In this document: positions 17,289 to 26,046 of the stretch, piece by piece
Numbering within the stretch: the stretch's first letter is position 1
How the letters are laid out: every line of letters starts with the position of its first letter
Source: Bradyrhizobium sp. ORS 278
GTDB lineage: Bacteria > Pseudomonadota > Alphaproteobacteria > Rhizobiales > Xanthobacteraceae
Reading direction: 5' to 3'
NCBI RefSeq assembly: GCF_000026145.1
Contig: NC_009445.1
Span: 2,170,001-2,234,000, forward strand
DNA: 64,000 nt
Program-made: the position numbers and the translations under genes
Notes under the pieces: generated by a model
What the model was told of the DNA's origin: nothing
What the model saw: only the letters and a program-made list of their open reading frames with translations
The model's database searches: none

Positions 17289-17699
17289 CTAGTTCGCGTA
17301 GCGGGCGGTGAGATCGCGCGAGATCTTGGAGCCCTCGTCGATGTAGCGGCGGATCGCCACCATCGCGGCCGGCGTGCAGGTCCGGTAGGTCTGCTGGAAG
17401 CCATTATAGCCGCGGTTGAAGCCGGCGATCATGCGGGCGCGGCGCTCGCCGGAGGGCGTCTCGGCGTCGATCAGCGCCTGCATCTGAATGCGCCATTTCG
17501 CGCCCTCGTTGTTGCCGCAGATGCCGCGGAGGTAATGCAAGGTGCCGAGGATTTCGGCCAGCCGCTGCAGGTCGCCGTCGAACGGCGCAGCCGCATCCTG
17601 CGCCCGCGCAGGCGCCGCGGCGCAGGCCAGCACGAGCATGACGCCAGCCAGGAGGCTTGTGAGGAGGCGGGTGGGGGTGATCGGACGCACCGACGTCAT
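17289..17699 (-). CDS. TIGR02301 family secreted protein
   Basis: The 136-residue product has an N-terminal signal peptide (hydrophobic residues about 12-30, ending APARAQ) and a mature helical domain with LGTLHYLRGICGNNEGAKWR. A Cys pair (near residues 61 and 108) is likely disulfide-bonded. This matches TIGR02301, an alphaproteobacterial periplasmic family of unknown function that commonly sits beside a Nudix hydrolase gene, as here (32 bases away on the same strand). Confidence 0.8.
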   Translation of the reverse strand: MTSVRPITPTRLLTSLLAGVMLVLACAAAPARAQDAAAPFDGDLQRLAEILGTLHYLRGICGNNEGAKWRIQMQALIDAETPSGERRARMIAGFNRGYNGFQQTYRTCTPAAMVAIRRYIDEGSKISRDLTARYAN

Positions 17700-17730
17700 A
17701 TGCCTTTGCCGGATGGCGGACGCAAGGCGG

Positions 17731-18159
17731 CTAAAGGAGCCGGCGGGCGGCGGCGATGATGTCCGGCAGGCCGTCGGTGAGTGTCAGGCCGTCCAGCGCA
17801 TCGGGATGCCGCCATTGCGCATCGTCGAGCTCGTCGTTGAGCGTGGGCTCGCCCGCCTGCCAGCGTGCGGCGAAAGGGAGGATCACATAATGGCCGTCGC
17901 CGCCCTTGCCGCCCTGGCTGGCCGGCAATATCTCGCGCCAGCCGGCGAGGCCGATGATGGCGATCGAAAGACCGGTCTCCTCCGTCACCTCGCGCGCGAC
18001 CGCCGTGTGCAGATCCTCGCCGAACTCGACCCTGCCGCCGGGCAGGGTGTAGACGCCCCTGGCCGGCGACCGCGCCCGGCGCACCAGGAGGATTTCGCCA
18101 TCGCGGAAGATGGCGGCGCTCACGGCGAGCTGGGGATGGCGTGGTGTGGGATCGGTCAT
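17731..18159 (-). CDS. Nudix hydrolase
   Basis: The product has 142 residues from ATG 18159 (MTDPTPRHPQ); a start at 18189 is possible. The full Nudix box is present as GGRVEFGEDLHTAVAREVTE followed by ETGL, with the metal-binding glutamates intact. The N-terminal strand AVSAAIFRDGEILLVRRARS and the preceding sequence resemble MutT/ADP-ribose pyrophosphatase-type enzymes that hydrolyse nucleoside diphosphates linked to another moiety. The substrate is unassigned. It is probably co-transcribed with the TIGR02301 gene downstream. Confidence 0.88.
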   Translation of the reverse strand: MTDPTPRHPQLAVSAAIFRDGEILLVRRARSPARGVYTLPGGRVEFGEDLHTAVAREVTEETGLSIAIIGLAGWREILPASQGGKGGDGHYVILPFAARWQAGEPTLNDELDDAQWRHPDALDGLTLTDGLPDIIAAARRLL

Positions 18160-18222
18160 GGCAGCGGGGACTCCAGGCGTGGCCCGCACTGTAACGTGGA
18201 GACCGCGGCGATGGCAGCCGGC

Positions 18223-18777
18223 TCAGAAGCTTGCCATGATGGCATCGACGGCGTCGACCTCGTCGACCTCCGCCACCGGCTCGGGGTCGAACTCGATGTC
18301 GCCATTGATGATGCCGCCGGCCTGCGACACCAGCGGCTTGACCCAGCCCGCGGCCTGCTCGGCGAGCTTGGCCTTGGTCGAGTCCTGCTTGGCTTCGCGC
18401 ATCGCGGTTCCGACCGCGAGCAGGATGTCGGTCATGGTCTTGGTGAGATGGTCGAAGCGGTCGCGGATCGCGGGCTCGGCCTGCTCATAGGCTTCGATCA
18501 CGAGATCGCGGGCCTTGAAATTGGTGTGCGTGAAATGTTCAGGATAGGTCAGCGGCGACCACGCGAGAAAGTCCTCGGCGCATTCCGGGATATCCGGAAT
18601 CATTTCGAGCAGCATGACGGCTTCGTTGAAATGATTCAGATAGTCGGTGGCAAGCCCGGTGCGCGGATTGATGTTGGCGGCGCGCAGGATCGCGGCCCGC
18701 GCCGGATCAATGGCGCTGCCCGCCGGTCGTGGGGTCGTGCGATCGGTAGGCACGGAATGGGTGGCCGCTGCGGTCAT
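18223..18777 (-). CDS. Conserved hypothetical protein
   Basis: The product has 184 residues from ATG 18777; ATG 18795 is an alternative six codons upstream. It has a disordered N-terminus (THSVPTDRTTPRPAG), then a helical core (RAAILRAANINPRTGLATDYLNHF and AVMLLEMIPDIPECAEDFL), and an acidic C-terminus (EVDEVDAVDAIMASF). There is no signal peptide or membrane segment. Rhizobiales homologues are uncharacterised as far as I know. It is divergent from the SRAP gene, with about 60 bases between starts. Confidence 0.75.
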   Translation of the reverse strand: MTAAATHSVPTDRTTPRPAGSAIDPARAAILRAANINPRTGLATDYLNHFNEAVMLLEMIPDIPECAEDFLAWSPLTYPEHFTHTNFKARDLVIEAYEQAEPAIRDRFDHLTKTMTDILLAVGTAMREAKQDSTKAKLAEQAAGWVKPLVSQAGGIINGDIEFDPEPVAEVDEVDAVDAIMASF

Positions 18778-18839
18778 CGGCTGCAGTGTTCCCAACCCCG
18801 GTTAAAAGGTGCTGAACACACCAGGATTTGAGTGAGATT

Positions 18840-19610
18840 ATGTGTGGACGCTTCGTAATCACTTCACCACCCGCAGCATTGCGGCAGATCTTCGGCTATC
18901 AGGAGCAGCCGAACTTTCCGCCGCGGCACAATATTGCTCCGACGCAGCCTATTCCCGTAGTTTTCCTGGATCAGGACGTCAGGCATTTTCGTCTGATGCG
19001 CTGGGGTTTCCTGCCGGCATGGGTCAAGGATCCCCGTGGTTTTACGTTGCTGATCAATGCGCGTTCGGAGACCGTCCGCGAGAAGCCTGCATTCAAGAAT
19101 GCCATTCGTCGCCGGCGCGTGCTTGTGCCCGCTGATGGGTATTATGAGTGGCAGCTCATCGACGGCCGCAAGCGGCCGCTGTTCATCCACCGCAGCGACA
19201 AGGCGCCGTTCGGCTTCGCCGCGCTCGCCGAGACCTGGATGGGGCCGAACGGCGAGGAGGTCGACACGGTAGCGATCGTGACCGCCGCAGCGAACACCGA
19301 TCTCGCCACCTTGCATGACCGTGTTCCCGTGACGATCAGGCCCGACGACTTTTCGCTCTGGCTCGACTGCCGCAACCACGATGCCGGCGACATCATGCAT
19401 CTGATGGTCGCGCCGGAGCAAGGAGAGTTCAGCTGGTACGAGGTCTCGACGCGGGTCAACGCGGTGGCCAACGACGATCCGCAATTGCTGCTGCCGATGA
19501 CCGAGGAGATGCGCGCCGCGGAAGACGCCCAGCGCAAGCCCGCGAAGAAGGTTGCGTCACGCAAGGCTGCAACTGCGTCGACCGATGACGGCCAGGGGAG
19601 TCTGTTCTGA
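18840..19610 (+). CDS. yedK: SRAP/HMCES abasic-site-processing protein (YedK family)
   Basis: The start is set by chemistry: the catalytic Cys must be residue 2, so ATG 18840 (MCGRFVI) is right and the upstream in-frame start at 18828 is not. The 256-residue protein has family motifs NARSETVREKPAF (Asn and Glu of the active site), RRRVLVPADGYYEW and HDRVPV (His). SRAP proteins crosslink covalently to abasic sites in single-stranded DNA through Cys2 and protect them during replication. The C-terminus after about residue 225 is a Lys/Ala-rich extension. The gene is often called SOS-response associated; I did not identify a LexA box. Confidence 0.92.
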   Translation: MCGRFVITSPPAALRQIFGYQEQPNFPPRHNIAPTQPIPVVFLDQDVRHFRLMRWGFLPAWVKDPRGFTLLINARSETVREKPAFKNAIRRRRVLVPADGYYEWQLIDGRKRPLFIHRSDKAPFGFAALAETWMGPNGEEVDTVAIVTAAANTDLATLHDRVPVTIRPDDFSLWLDCRNHDAGDIMHLMVAPEQGEFSWYEVSTRVNAVANDDPQLLLPMTEEMRAAEDAQRKPAKKVASRKAATASTDDGQGSLF

Positions 19611-19633
19611 GGCAAGCCGTATCAACCGAGAAG

Positions 19634-19735
19634 GTCGTCATCCCCGCGAAGGCGGGGATCCAGTACGCCGCGGCCTCTCGGATTGCAACGAACAGCGGTG
19701 GAATACTGGCTCCCCCGCTTTCGCGGAGGACGACA
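19634..19735. repeat. Palindromic intergenic repeat, related to 17185-17280
   Basis: Ends GTCGTCATCCCCGCGAAG and inverted CTTTCGCGGAGGACGAC flank an inner GGATCCAGTAC and a degenerate AATACTGGCTCC. It is the same family as the element beside the TIGR02301 gene and lies between the convergent SRAP and nudK genes. Confidence 0.75.
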
Positions 19736-19767
19736 GCGGAGAATACAAGCTGCAGATGGGACGCGAC

Positions 19768-20349
19768 CTATCTGAAAATCCGCAGCGCTGCGTGCTGCAG
19801 CAGCATGATGGTCTTGGCGTCTTGAATGCGGCCGTCGCCGATCATCGCCAGGCCCGCGTCGATCGAGAGTTCCAGCACCTCGATCTCCTCGCCCTCATGT
19901 GCGAGCCCGCCGCCGGCGCTGACGCGCATCTCGGGCTCGTACTCCGCGACGAAGAAGTGGATCTTCTCGGTGACGACGCCCGGGCTCATGAACGCCTCGA
20001 ACACGAACTTCACATCGTGCAGGCGGAACCCGGTCTCCTCCTCGGCCTCGAGGCGGATGCGCTCCTCGGGCGAGGCGTTGTCGAGCAGGCCGGCGGCCGC
20101 TTCGATCAGGAGATCATCGTAGCCGTTGATGAAAGCCGGATAGCGGAACTGCTTGACCAGGATGACGCTGCGCTGGGCCAGATTGTACGGCAGGATCGCC
20201 GCCGCGTTGCCGCGCTCGAACACGTCGCGGCTCTGCATTTGCCAAGTGCCGTCGTCGCGTCGCCACTCGAATTTCGTCGAGGTGAGCGTGCCATAATGAT
20301 CGGAGAGCACGCGCCGCTCATGCACGCGGATGCGATCGGAGATGCTCAT
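19768..20349 (-). CDS. nudK: Nudix pyrophosphatase, GDP-mannose hydrolase (NudK) family
   Basis: The 193-residue product matches the NudK/AdpP (YffH) type in length and layout: an N-terminal dimerisation strand region, SVILVKQFRYPAF, the Nudix helix as GLLDNASPEERIRLEAEEET then GF, and AFMSPGVVTEKIHFFVAEY. The central EAEEET glutamates are intact, while the canonical RE of the box reads LE. NudK hydrolyses GDP-mannose and related nucleotide sugars. It is followed closely by the GNAT, FAD dehydrogenase and Sua5 genes on the same strand. Confidence 0.85.
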   Translation of the reverse strand: MSISDRIRVHERRVLSDHYGTLTSTKFEWRRDDGTWQMQSRDVFERGNAAAILPYNLAQRSVILVKQFRYPAFINGYDDLLIEAAAGLLDNASPEERIRLEAEEETGFRLHDVKFVFEAFMSPGVVTEKIHFFVAEYEPEMRVSAGGGLAHEGEEIEVLELSIDAGLAMIGDGRIQDAKTIMLLQHAALRIFR

Positions 20350-20361
20350 GCGGACCCTCTG

Positions 20362-20817
20362 TTACTTCATGCCGGGCGTCGGCGGCCGGCCGTCGAGCCA
20401 TTTCGAGAACACCACGCTGTCCTGCACGGCGTAGTCGAGCGCCTGGTAGAACGCCTGCACCTTGGTGTTGTCGCCGCGCACCATCAGCATCAGCTTGGCG
20501 ATGCCGCGCCCGCGCAGCCAGTCCTCGGCGGCGGCCATGATCGCGCGGCCGAGGTTCTGGCCGCGATGGTCGGGATCGACGCTGACATAGTACACCCAGC
20601 CGCGGTGGCCGTCATGGCCGACCATGGCGGAAGCCGCGATCGCGCCGCCGAAGCGGCCGACCAGCACGGTGGAGTCGTCGCCGCGGCGGGCGAGCGCGAT
20701 GTCGGCGGCGGGATCGTTCCACGGCCTTGTCAGGCCGCAGCGCTGCCACAGCGCGATGATCGCGGGCACGTCGGCATCGGTGATGTCGGAGATGGCGAGA
20801 GCAGGGGCACTGTCCAT
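20362..20817 (-). CDS. GNAT family acetyltransferase (YpeA-like)
   Basis: The 151-residue protein has the GNAT fold. Strand 4 and the acetyl-CoA pyrophosphate loop are visible as YYVSVDPDHRGQNLGRAIMA (R/Q-x-x-G-x-G/A form), followed by KLMLMVRGDNTKVQAFYQAL. It corresponds to the YpeA subfamily, whose substrate is unknown. It is 12 bases upstream of nudK on the minus strand and 9 bases downstream of the FAD dehydrogenase, so it sits inside a minus-strand operon. Confidence 0.88.
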   Translation of the reverse strand: MDSAPALAISDITDADVPAIIALWQRCGLTRPWNDPAADIALARRGDDSTVLVGRFGGAIAASAMVGHDGHRGWVYYVSVDPDHRGQNLGRAIMAAAEDWLRGRGIAKLMLMVRGDNTKVQAFYQALDYAVQDSVVFSKWLDGRPPTPGMK

Positions 20818-20826
20818 GTTGCGAGC

Positions 20827-22254
20827 CTAGAGCACCTTGCCCGGGTTCATGATCCCCAGCGGATCGAACTGCGCCTTGATTGCGCGCATCAGCGCGATCG
20901 CGGTCGGGTCCTTGACGTCGGGCAGCTCGTCGCGCTTGAGCACGCCGATGCCGTGCTCGGCCGAGATCGATCCGCCCATGCGCAGCACGATCTCGAACAC
21001 GACCGAATTCACCTCGTGCCAACGCGCGAGATAGTCGGCGGTGTCGGCGCCGATCGGCTGGCTGACATTGTAGTGGATGTTGCCGTCGCCGAGATGGCCG
21101 AACGGAACGGGGCGTGCGCCGGGCACTTTCCTGACGACGGCCTCGTTGGCTTCCGCGATGAACGCCGGCACCGCGGCCACCGGCACCGAGATGTCGTGCT
21201 TGATCGAGCCGCCCTCCGGCTTCTGCGCCCAGGAAATGTCCTCGCGCAATTTCCAGAACGCCATGCGCTGGGTGAGATTCTCGGCGATCACGGCGTCGTC
21301 CACGATGCTGGCCTCAAAACCCTGTTCGAGGATGGTCTCCAGCGTGGCCCGGGCGTCGTCGCGCGACGACGACAATTCCATCAGCACGAACCAGGGATGC
21401 GGACCGGACAGCGGCGCGCGGTTGCCGGAGACATGGCGGATCGAGAAGGCGAGCGCGATCTGGGCGATCAGTTCGAAGCTGGTGAGGCTGCCCGCGGCCT
21501 CGCGTTGCGCGATCGACAGCAGCTTGAGCGCATCCTCCGGCGACTTCAGCCCGACGAAGGCGGTCTCGATCGCGCGCGGCTTCGGGAACAGCTTCAGGCT
21601 CGCCGCGGTGATGATCCCGAGCGTCCCCTCGGCGCCGATGAACAGATTGCGCAAATCGTAGCCGGTGTTGTCCTTCTTCAATTTCGACAGCGCATTCAGC
21701 ACCCGCCCGTCGGCCAGCACCACCTCGACGCCCAGCGCCATCTCACGCGCGACGCCGTAGGCCAGCGCAGCGGTGCCGCCGGCATTGGTGGAGAGATTGC
21801 CGCCGATGGTGCAGCTGCCCTCGGCGCCGAGCGACAGCGGGAACAGGCGGTCCACCTCGGCGGCCTTCTGCTGCGCGACCTGCAGCACGACGCCGGCCTC
21901 GGCGATCATCGTGTTGGACGCGGTGTCGACGTCGCGAATCCTGTCCATGCGCTTCAGCGACACCACGACCTCGCCATTGTGCGGCGTCTGACCGCCGACG
22001 AGGCCGGTGTTGCCGCCCTGCGGCACCAGCGCGATGCGATGCGCGCTGGCGAGCTTGCAGATCGCGGCGACCTCGGCGGTCGAGCCCGGCCGCAGCACCA
22101 GCGGCGAGCGGCCGTGGAACAGATTGCGCTCCTCGGTGACGTAGGGCGCGACGTCGTTCTCCGCGGTCAGCGCCTGGCGCTCGCCGACGATGGCGGCGAA
22201 CTGCGCGATCAGCTCGGGGGGCAGCGGCGGGAAGGCAGGCTGGCTGATGTTCAT
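20827..22254 (-). CDS. FAD-binding oxidoreductase (GlcD/D2HGDH family)
   Basis: This is a 475-residue flavoprotein of the VAO/PCMH superfamily. The FAD-binding domain includes PLVLRPGSTAEVAAICKLA and ALVPQGGNTGLVGGQ, then EGSCTIGGNLSTNAGG. The C-terminal domain carries GHLGDGNIHYNVS and the family-typical SAEHGIGVLKRDEL with its metal or substrate-binding His. This group oxidises D-2-hydroxy acids (D-2-hydroxyglutarate, D-lactate, glycolate). I cannot separate the substrates. It has neighbours 18 bases upstream (Sua5) and 9 bases downstream (GNAT). Confidence 0.9.
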   Translation of the reverse strand: MNISQPAFPPLPPELIAQFAAIVGERQALTAENDVAPYVTEERNLFHGRSPLVLRPGSTAEVAAICKLASAHRIALVPQGGNTGLVGGQTPHNGEVVVSLKRMDRIRDVDTASNTMIAEAGVVLQVAQQKAAEVDRLFPLSLGAEGSCTIGGNLSTNAGGTAALAYGVAREMALGVEVVLADGRVLNALSKLKKDNTGYDLRNLFIGAEGTLGIITAASLKLFPKPRAIETAFVGLKSPEDALKLLSIAQREAAGSLTSFELIAQIALAFSIRHVSGNRAPLSGPHPWFVLMELSSSRDDARATLETILEQGFEASIVDDAVIAENLTQRMAFWKLREDISWAQKPEGGSIKHDISVPVAAVPAFIAEANEAVVRKVPGARPVPFGHLGDGNIHYNVSQPIGADTADYLARWHEVNSVVFEIVLRMGGSISAEHGIGVLKRDELPDVKDPTAIALMRAIKAQFDPLGIMNPGKVL

Positions 22255-22272
22255 GGTCGGTCGCTTCCAATG

Positions 22273-23274
22273 TTATCGCGGCGCGGCGGCACGGCGCAGC
22301 CGGTCGTTGATGGCCTCGCCGAGGCCATCGTTGGGAATCGGCATCACGGCGATGCTGCGCGCGCCGCTCGCATCGAGGCTGCGAAGATAGCCGAAAAGAT
22401 GCGTCGCCGCCTCTGCCGGATCGCCGACGGGCGACAGGTTGAGGATCGCGGCGGCCTGCGCGGCGCCCGGCAACGTCACAGGACCGAAGGCGAGCAGCGC
22501 CTCATCCGGCGCGACATTGGTGGCATCGAGGCGGACGGCGGCGTGCGGCGCATAATGCGAGGCCAGCATGCCCGGCGCGAGCGGCTGCTCCGCGGCATGT
22601 GCCTCGGCTACGGCGAGGCGGGCGAGCGGCTGGCCGAGCACCGCCTCGATCGCCTCGCTGGGAACTCCGCCTGGGCGCAGCAAGGTAGGCTCTGCGAAGC
22701 AGCCTATAATGGTCGATTCCACACCGACATCGACGGCGCCGCCATCCAGGATCAGATCGATGCGCCCACTGAGATCCGCGGCGACATGCGCTGCCGTGGT
22801 CGGCGACACATGGCCGGAGATGTTGGCCGAGGGCGCGACGACCGCGCCGCCGAACGCGGCGAGCAGCGCCCGCGCGGTCGGATGCGCCGGCACGCGGATC
22901 GCGACGGTGTCGAGGCCGGCGGTGGCGAGATCCGCAACGGGGCACTGATCGGCCTGCGGCACCACGAGGGTCAGCGGTCCCGGCCAGAAGGCGGCGGCCA
23001 GGCGCTCCGCCGTGGCATCGAAGCGGCCGATCCGCCGCGCCGCCGCTGCGTCGGCGACATGAGCGATCAGCGGATTGAACGCCGGGCGGCCCTTGGCCTG
23101 ATAGAGGTGCGCGATCGCCGCCGCATTGGCGGCGTCGGCGCCGAGGCCGTAGACGGTCTCGGTCGGAAACGCGACCAGCCCGCCGCGCGCGAACATCGCC
23201 GCGGCTTGCGCGATGCCGGCCGCAGCAGCAGGCAGGATTCGGGTCTCGATCGCGGGCATGTCTGGCGCGGGCAT
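22273..23274 (-). CDS. tsaC: L-threonylcarbamoyladenylate synthase (Sua5/YrdC)
   Basis: The 333-residue product is of the long Sua5 type: an N-terminal YrdC catalytic domain (about residues 15-205) plus a C-terminal Sua5 domain. Motifs include GLVAFPTETVYGLGADA, KGRPAFNPLIAHV, the substrate-binding SANISGHVSPTT, and STIIGC before LLRPGGV. It makes threonylcarbamoyl-AMP for the universal t6A37 modification of tRNAs reading ANN codons. ATG 23274 was kept; ATG 23259 is equally placed. It appears to head the minus-strand run that ends with nudK. Confidence 0.93.
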   Translation of the reverse strand: MPAPDMPAIETRILPAAAAGIAQAAAMFARGGLVAFPTETVYGLGADAANAAAIAHLYQAKGRPAFNPLIAHVADAAAARRIGRFDATAERLAAAFWPGPLTLVVPQADQCPVADLATAGLDTVAIRVPAHPTARALLAAFGGAVVAPSANISGHVSPTTAAHVAADLSGRIDLILDGGAVDVGVESTIIGCFAEPTLLRPGGVPSEAIEAVLGQPLARLAVAEAHAAEQPLAPGMLASHYAPHAAVRLDATNVAPDEALLAFGPVTLPGAAQAAAILNLSPVGDPAEAATHLFGYLRSLDASGARSIAVMPIPNDGLGEAINDRLRRAAAPR

Positions 23275-23504
23275 GACGGGTACGGCACGAGGAGAGCGGT
23301 CGCGCTCGGCTATAGCGGGCGGGGACGCCCGAATGAAGCGCGCAAATGCGCCGCTGGGCTGCGACCGGCTCTGGTCACGCCGGCAAAGCCTCGGTCTCTC
23401 AGGCAGTTAACCCCTCCTTCTCAGGTTAGCGATTTCGATGCGATTTCCTGCCTCGTGTGCCTTGCGAAGACGGAAACCCGACGCTATAAGCCGGCTTCCC
23501 AAGT

Positions 23505-23581
23505 CGGAGCGTGGCTCAGCCCGGTAGAGCACTGCGTTCGGGACGCAGGGGTCGCAGGTTCGAATCCTGCCGCTCCGACCA
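23505..23581 (+). tRNA. tRNA-Pro (anticodon CGG)
   Basis: The 77-base cloverleaf includes an encoded CCA. The acceptor stem CGGAGCG (23505-23511) pairs with CGCTCCG (23571-23577), followed by A and CCA. The D-arm GCTCAGCCCGGTAGAGC and the T-arm GCAGGTTCGAATCCTGC are intact. The anticodon stem CTGCG/CGCAG encloses loop TTCGGGA, giving anticodon CGG for codon CCG. It stands alone between Sua5 (divergent) and the MarR gene. Confidence 0.97.
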
Positions 23582-23670
23582 TTTCTCGCGTGACAATTCA
23601 CGCTTTCCCGATGTCACCTCTCGATCACTGCGTGCACTTTCTGCGGCGCGATCGGACGAGGTGCCCCCAA

Positions 23671-24165
23671 ATGACCGCGAAACCCTTTCGCAAGGTGCCG
23701 CCTGCGGCGCGAGCCGGAACGGCGTGGCGTCGCGGCAATGTCGGCCGGCTGCTCAACAATGCGGTGCGACGGTTCGAGTCGCGCGTGCTGGAGTTGATGG
23801 TGGCGAGCGGCCATCCGGAGTCGCGGATCGCCCATGTCAGCCTCACCCGCAACCTCGACATCGAAGGCACGCGGCTGACGGAGCTCGCGCGGCGCGCCTC
23901 GATGAGCAAGCAGGCCATGGGCGAGCTGGTCGATCAATGTGCGGAGCTGGGCCTGGTGACGCGCGTCGCCGATCCGGACGACGGCCGCGCGCGCCTCGTC
24001 CGCTTCACGCCGGCGGGCCTGACATGGCTCCAGGCGTTCGGCGAGGCCGTGGACATCGCCGAGGCCGAGATGCGCAAGGAACTCGGCAAGGCGGCGATGG
24101 ACGTGATCGTGGATGGACTGGCAGCCTATGGCGCGCGCTTCGATCCGCTGCAGGAGTCGATATAG
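23671..24165 (+). CDS. MarR family transcriptional regulator
   Basis: The product has 164 residues from ATG 23671. The long open frame that extends for kilobases upstream on this strand is an artefact of GC bias, antisense to nudK, GNAT, the FAD dehydrogenase and Sua5. The winged-helix signature is visible: RLTELARRASMSKQAMGELV as the recognition helix region and VTRVADPDDGRARLVRFTP as the wing with the typical DxRxR-like pattern. It lies 61 bases before the FAD monooxygenase on the same strand, so it likely controls that gene and itself in response to an aromatic or phenolic ligand. Confidence 0.88.
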   Translation: MTAKPFRKVPPAARAGTAWRRGNVGRLLNNAVRRFESRVLELMVASGHPESRIAHVSLTRNLDIEGTRLTELARRASMSKQAMGELVDQCAELGLVTRVADPDDGRARLVRFTPAGLTWLQAFGEAVDIAEAEMRKELGKAAMDVIVDGLAAYGARFDPLQESI

Positions 24166-24226
24166 TCAGGTTGCTTGACTAATTTCCCGGACGCCATAGC
24201 ATGGCCGTCGAAACGGGAGGCGCGCG

Positions 24227-25900
24227 GTGATGCAACGTCTGACCACGTCGGTCCTGATCGTCGGCGGTGGGCCGTGCGGGCTGATGCTCGCCAACGAGCT
24301 CGGTCGCCGCGGCGTGTCCGCGATCCTGGTCGACGAGAAGCCGGGTACGGCGTTCAATCCGCAGGCCAACGCGACCCAGGCGCGGACGATGGAGCACTAC
24401 CGCCGGCTCGGCTTCGCCGGCGAGATCCGCCGCGCCGGCCTGCCGGCGGACTATCCGACCGATGTCGCCTATTTCACGCGCTACACGGCGTACGAGCTGG
24501 CGCGCTTCCAGCTGCCGTCTGCGGCGCGGGCGACCGAACTGATCAAGGGTCTGTCCGGCTCGTGGAGCGCGGCCGAGCTGCCGCATCGGGTGTCGCAGAA
24601 ATTCGTCGAGGCGATCCTGCTGCGCCATGCCCGGGAGTTCGCCGGCATTCAGCTGCATTACGGCCATCGCTTGATCGGCTACGTCAGCCATGACGCTGGC
24701 ATCTCCGCCGAGGTCGAGCGTGTCGGCGATGGCGCACGCATCCAGATCGCGGCCGCTGTCCTGGTCGGCGCCGATGGCCCGCGATCCCAAGTGCGGCAGT
24801 CTCTCGGGATCTCCTATGCCGGCACCACCGGCGTGCAGCGCGATTTCATGGGCGGCCGCATGCTCGCCGTCTATCTCCGCGCGCCGGAGTTCTATGCTCA
24901 GGTCCCGCACGACAAGGCCTGGATGTATGTCTGCTTCAACCGCGATCGTCGTGCCTTCATGGCGGCCGTGAACGGCCGCGACGAGTTCGCCTTTCACACC
25001 CAGCTGCGGCCCGGCGAGGACGAGAGCGCGATCACGGCTGATGAGGCGAAGGCCGCGTTCCAGCGCGCCTGCGGCAGCAGCATCCCGTGCGAGGTGCTGT
25101 CGCATCTGACCTGGACCGCGGGCCATGCGCTGGTGGCCGAGAGCATGCAGCGCGGCCGGGTGTTTCTTGGTGGCGACGCGGCGCATCTGTTCACGCCGAC
25201 CGGCGGGCTCGGCCACAACACCGCGATCGAGGACGCCGTCAATCTCGGCTGGAAGCTCGCTCACGTGGTCAAGGGCATCAGCCCGATGGCGCTGCTCGAC
25301 AGCTACGCGGCGGAGCGGCGCCCTGTGGCGCTGCGCAACACCGACTACGCCCGCCGGTTCGCGGATTCGCTCGGTCTGTTCGCTGCGGTTCCCGAGATCG
25401 AGGATGCGACCCAGGCGGGAGAGGAGGCGCGCGGTGCCGCCGGCGCTTATTTCAGCCAGCACGCGCGGGCCGAGTTCAACATTCCCGGCATCACCTTCGG
25501 CGGCCGCTATGACGGCTCCCCGATCATCGTCCCCGACGGCACCCGGCCGCCGCCGGATGCTGCCGATGTTTATGTTCCCAGCGCCTGTCCGGGCGGGCGC
25601 GCACCGCATGCGTGGCTTGGCCCTGGCATATCGCTGTATGACCGCTTCGGCTTCGAGTGGACGCTGCTGCATTTCGAGGGCAGCGATGTCGACAAGGACG
25701 GTCTGCAAGAGGTTGCGCGGTCGCTCGACGTCGACCTGACGATCCTCACGCTGCCGCGTGCCCTACGCGATCTCTACGAGGCCGATCTCGCGCTCATACG
25801 TCCCGATCAGATCGTGGCCTGGCGCGGCGGTGCGGCCCAGGCCGGCATGTTTCCGCGCGTGCTGGCGCAGGCGCTCGGGCACGGGGGCCTCGCTCGATGA
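24227..25900 (+). CDS. FAD-dependent aromatic monooxygenase (UbiH/MhpA-like)
   Basis: This 557-residue class A flavin hydroxylase has an N-terminal dinucleotide-binding motif LIVGGGPCGLMLANELGRRG, the middle DG motif (VLVGADGPRSQVRQSLG, about residues 182-198) and the GD motif GRVFLGGDAAHLFTPTGG (about 307-324). The C-terminal thioredoxin-like domain, common in MhpA and phenol hydroxylases, covers about residues 440-557. Such enzymes hydroxylate phenolic rings using NAD(P)H and O2. The substrate is unknown. It is preceded by GGAGG and by a same-strand MarR regulator, which fits inducible aromatic catabolism or detoxification. Confidence 0.88.
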   Translation: MMQRLTTSVLIVGGGPCGLMLANELGRRGVSAILVDEKPGTAFNPQANATQARTMEHYRRLGFAGEIRRAGLPADYPTDVAYFTRYTAYELARFQLPSAARATELIKGLSGSWSAAELPHRVSQKFVEAILLRHAREFAGIQLHYGHRLIGYVSHDAGISAEVERVGDGARIQIAAAVLVGADGPRSQVRQSLGISYAGTTGVQRDFMGGRMLAVYLRAPEFYAQVPHDKAWMYVCFNRDRRAFMAAVNGRDEFAFHTQLRPGEDESAITADEAKAAFQRACGSSIPCEVLSHLTWTAGHALVAESMQRGRVFLGGDAAHLFTPTGGLGHNTAIEDAVNLGWKLAHVVKGISPMALLDSYAAERRPVALRNTDYARRFADSLGLFAAVPEIEDATQAGEEARGAAGAYFSQHARAEFNIPGITFGGRYDGSPIIVPDGTRPPPDAADVYVPSACPGGRAPHAWLGPGISLYDRFGFEWTLLHFEGSDVDKDGLQEVARSLDVDLTILTLPRALRDLYEADLALIRPDQIVAWRGGAAQAGMFPRVLAQALGHGGLAR

Positions 25901-26046
25901 GGCGGACCGGACAAGGCGTGAAGAGCGCGTTAATAGATTTGGTCGTGTCGCGAGAAATCTCGCGTTGATGCTTGTGCTGACACAACGATCCCGGATCCGG
26001 CGAATGCGAAACCGCGCTGAGTGCAACTCGCAAGTCTCAGCCCGCC

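Noticed and set aside
17185..19735. Repeated GGATCCAGTAC palindromes as CRISPR-like repeats
   Set aside because: Only two copies 2.4 kb apart, palindromic, with no regular spacers or cas genes; they fit dispersed intergenic repeats.
19552..24165. Very long plus-strand open frame of about 1,500 codons
   Set aside because: It runs antisense through nudK, GNAT, the FAD dehydrogenase and Sua5, which all have clear family motifs, and through the tRNA. Only its last 164 codons (MarR, from 23671) are real. GC-rich codon bias keeps antisense frames open.
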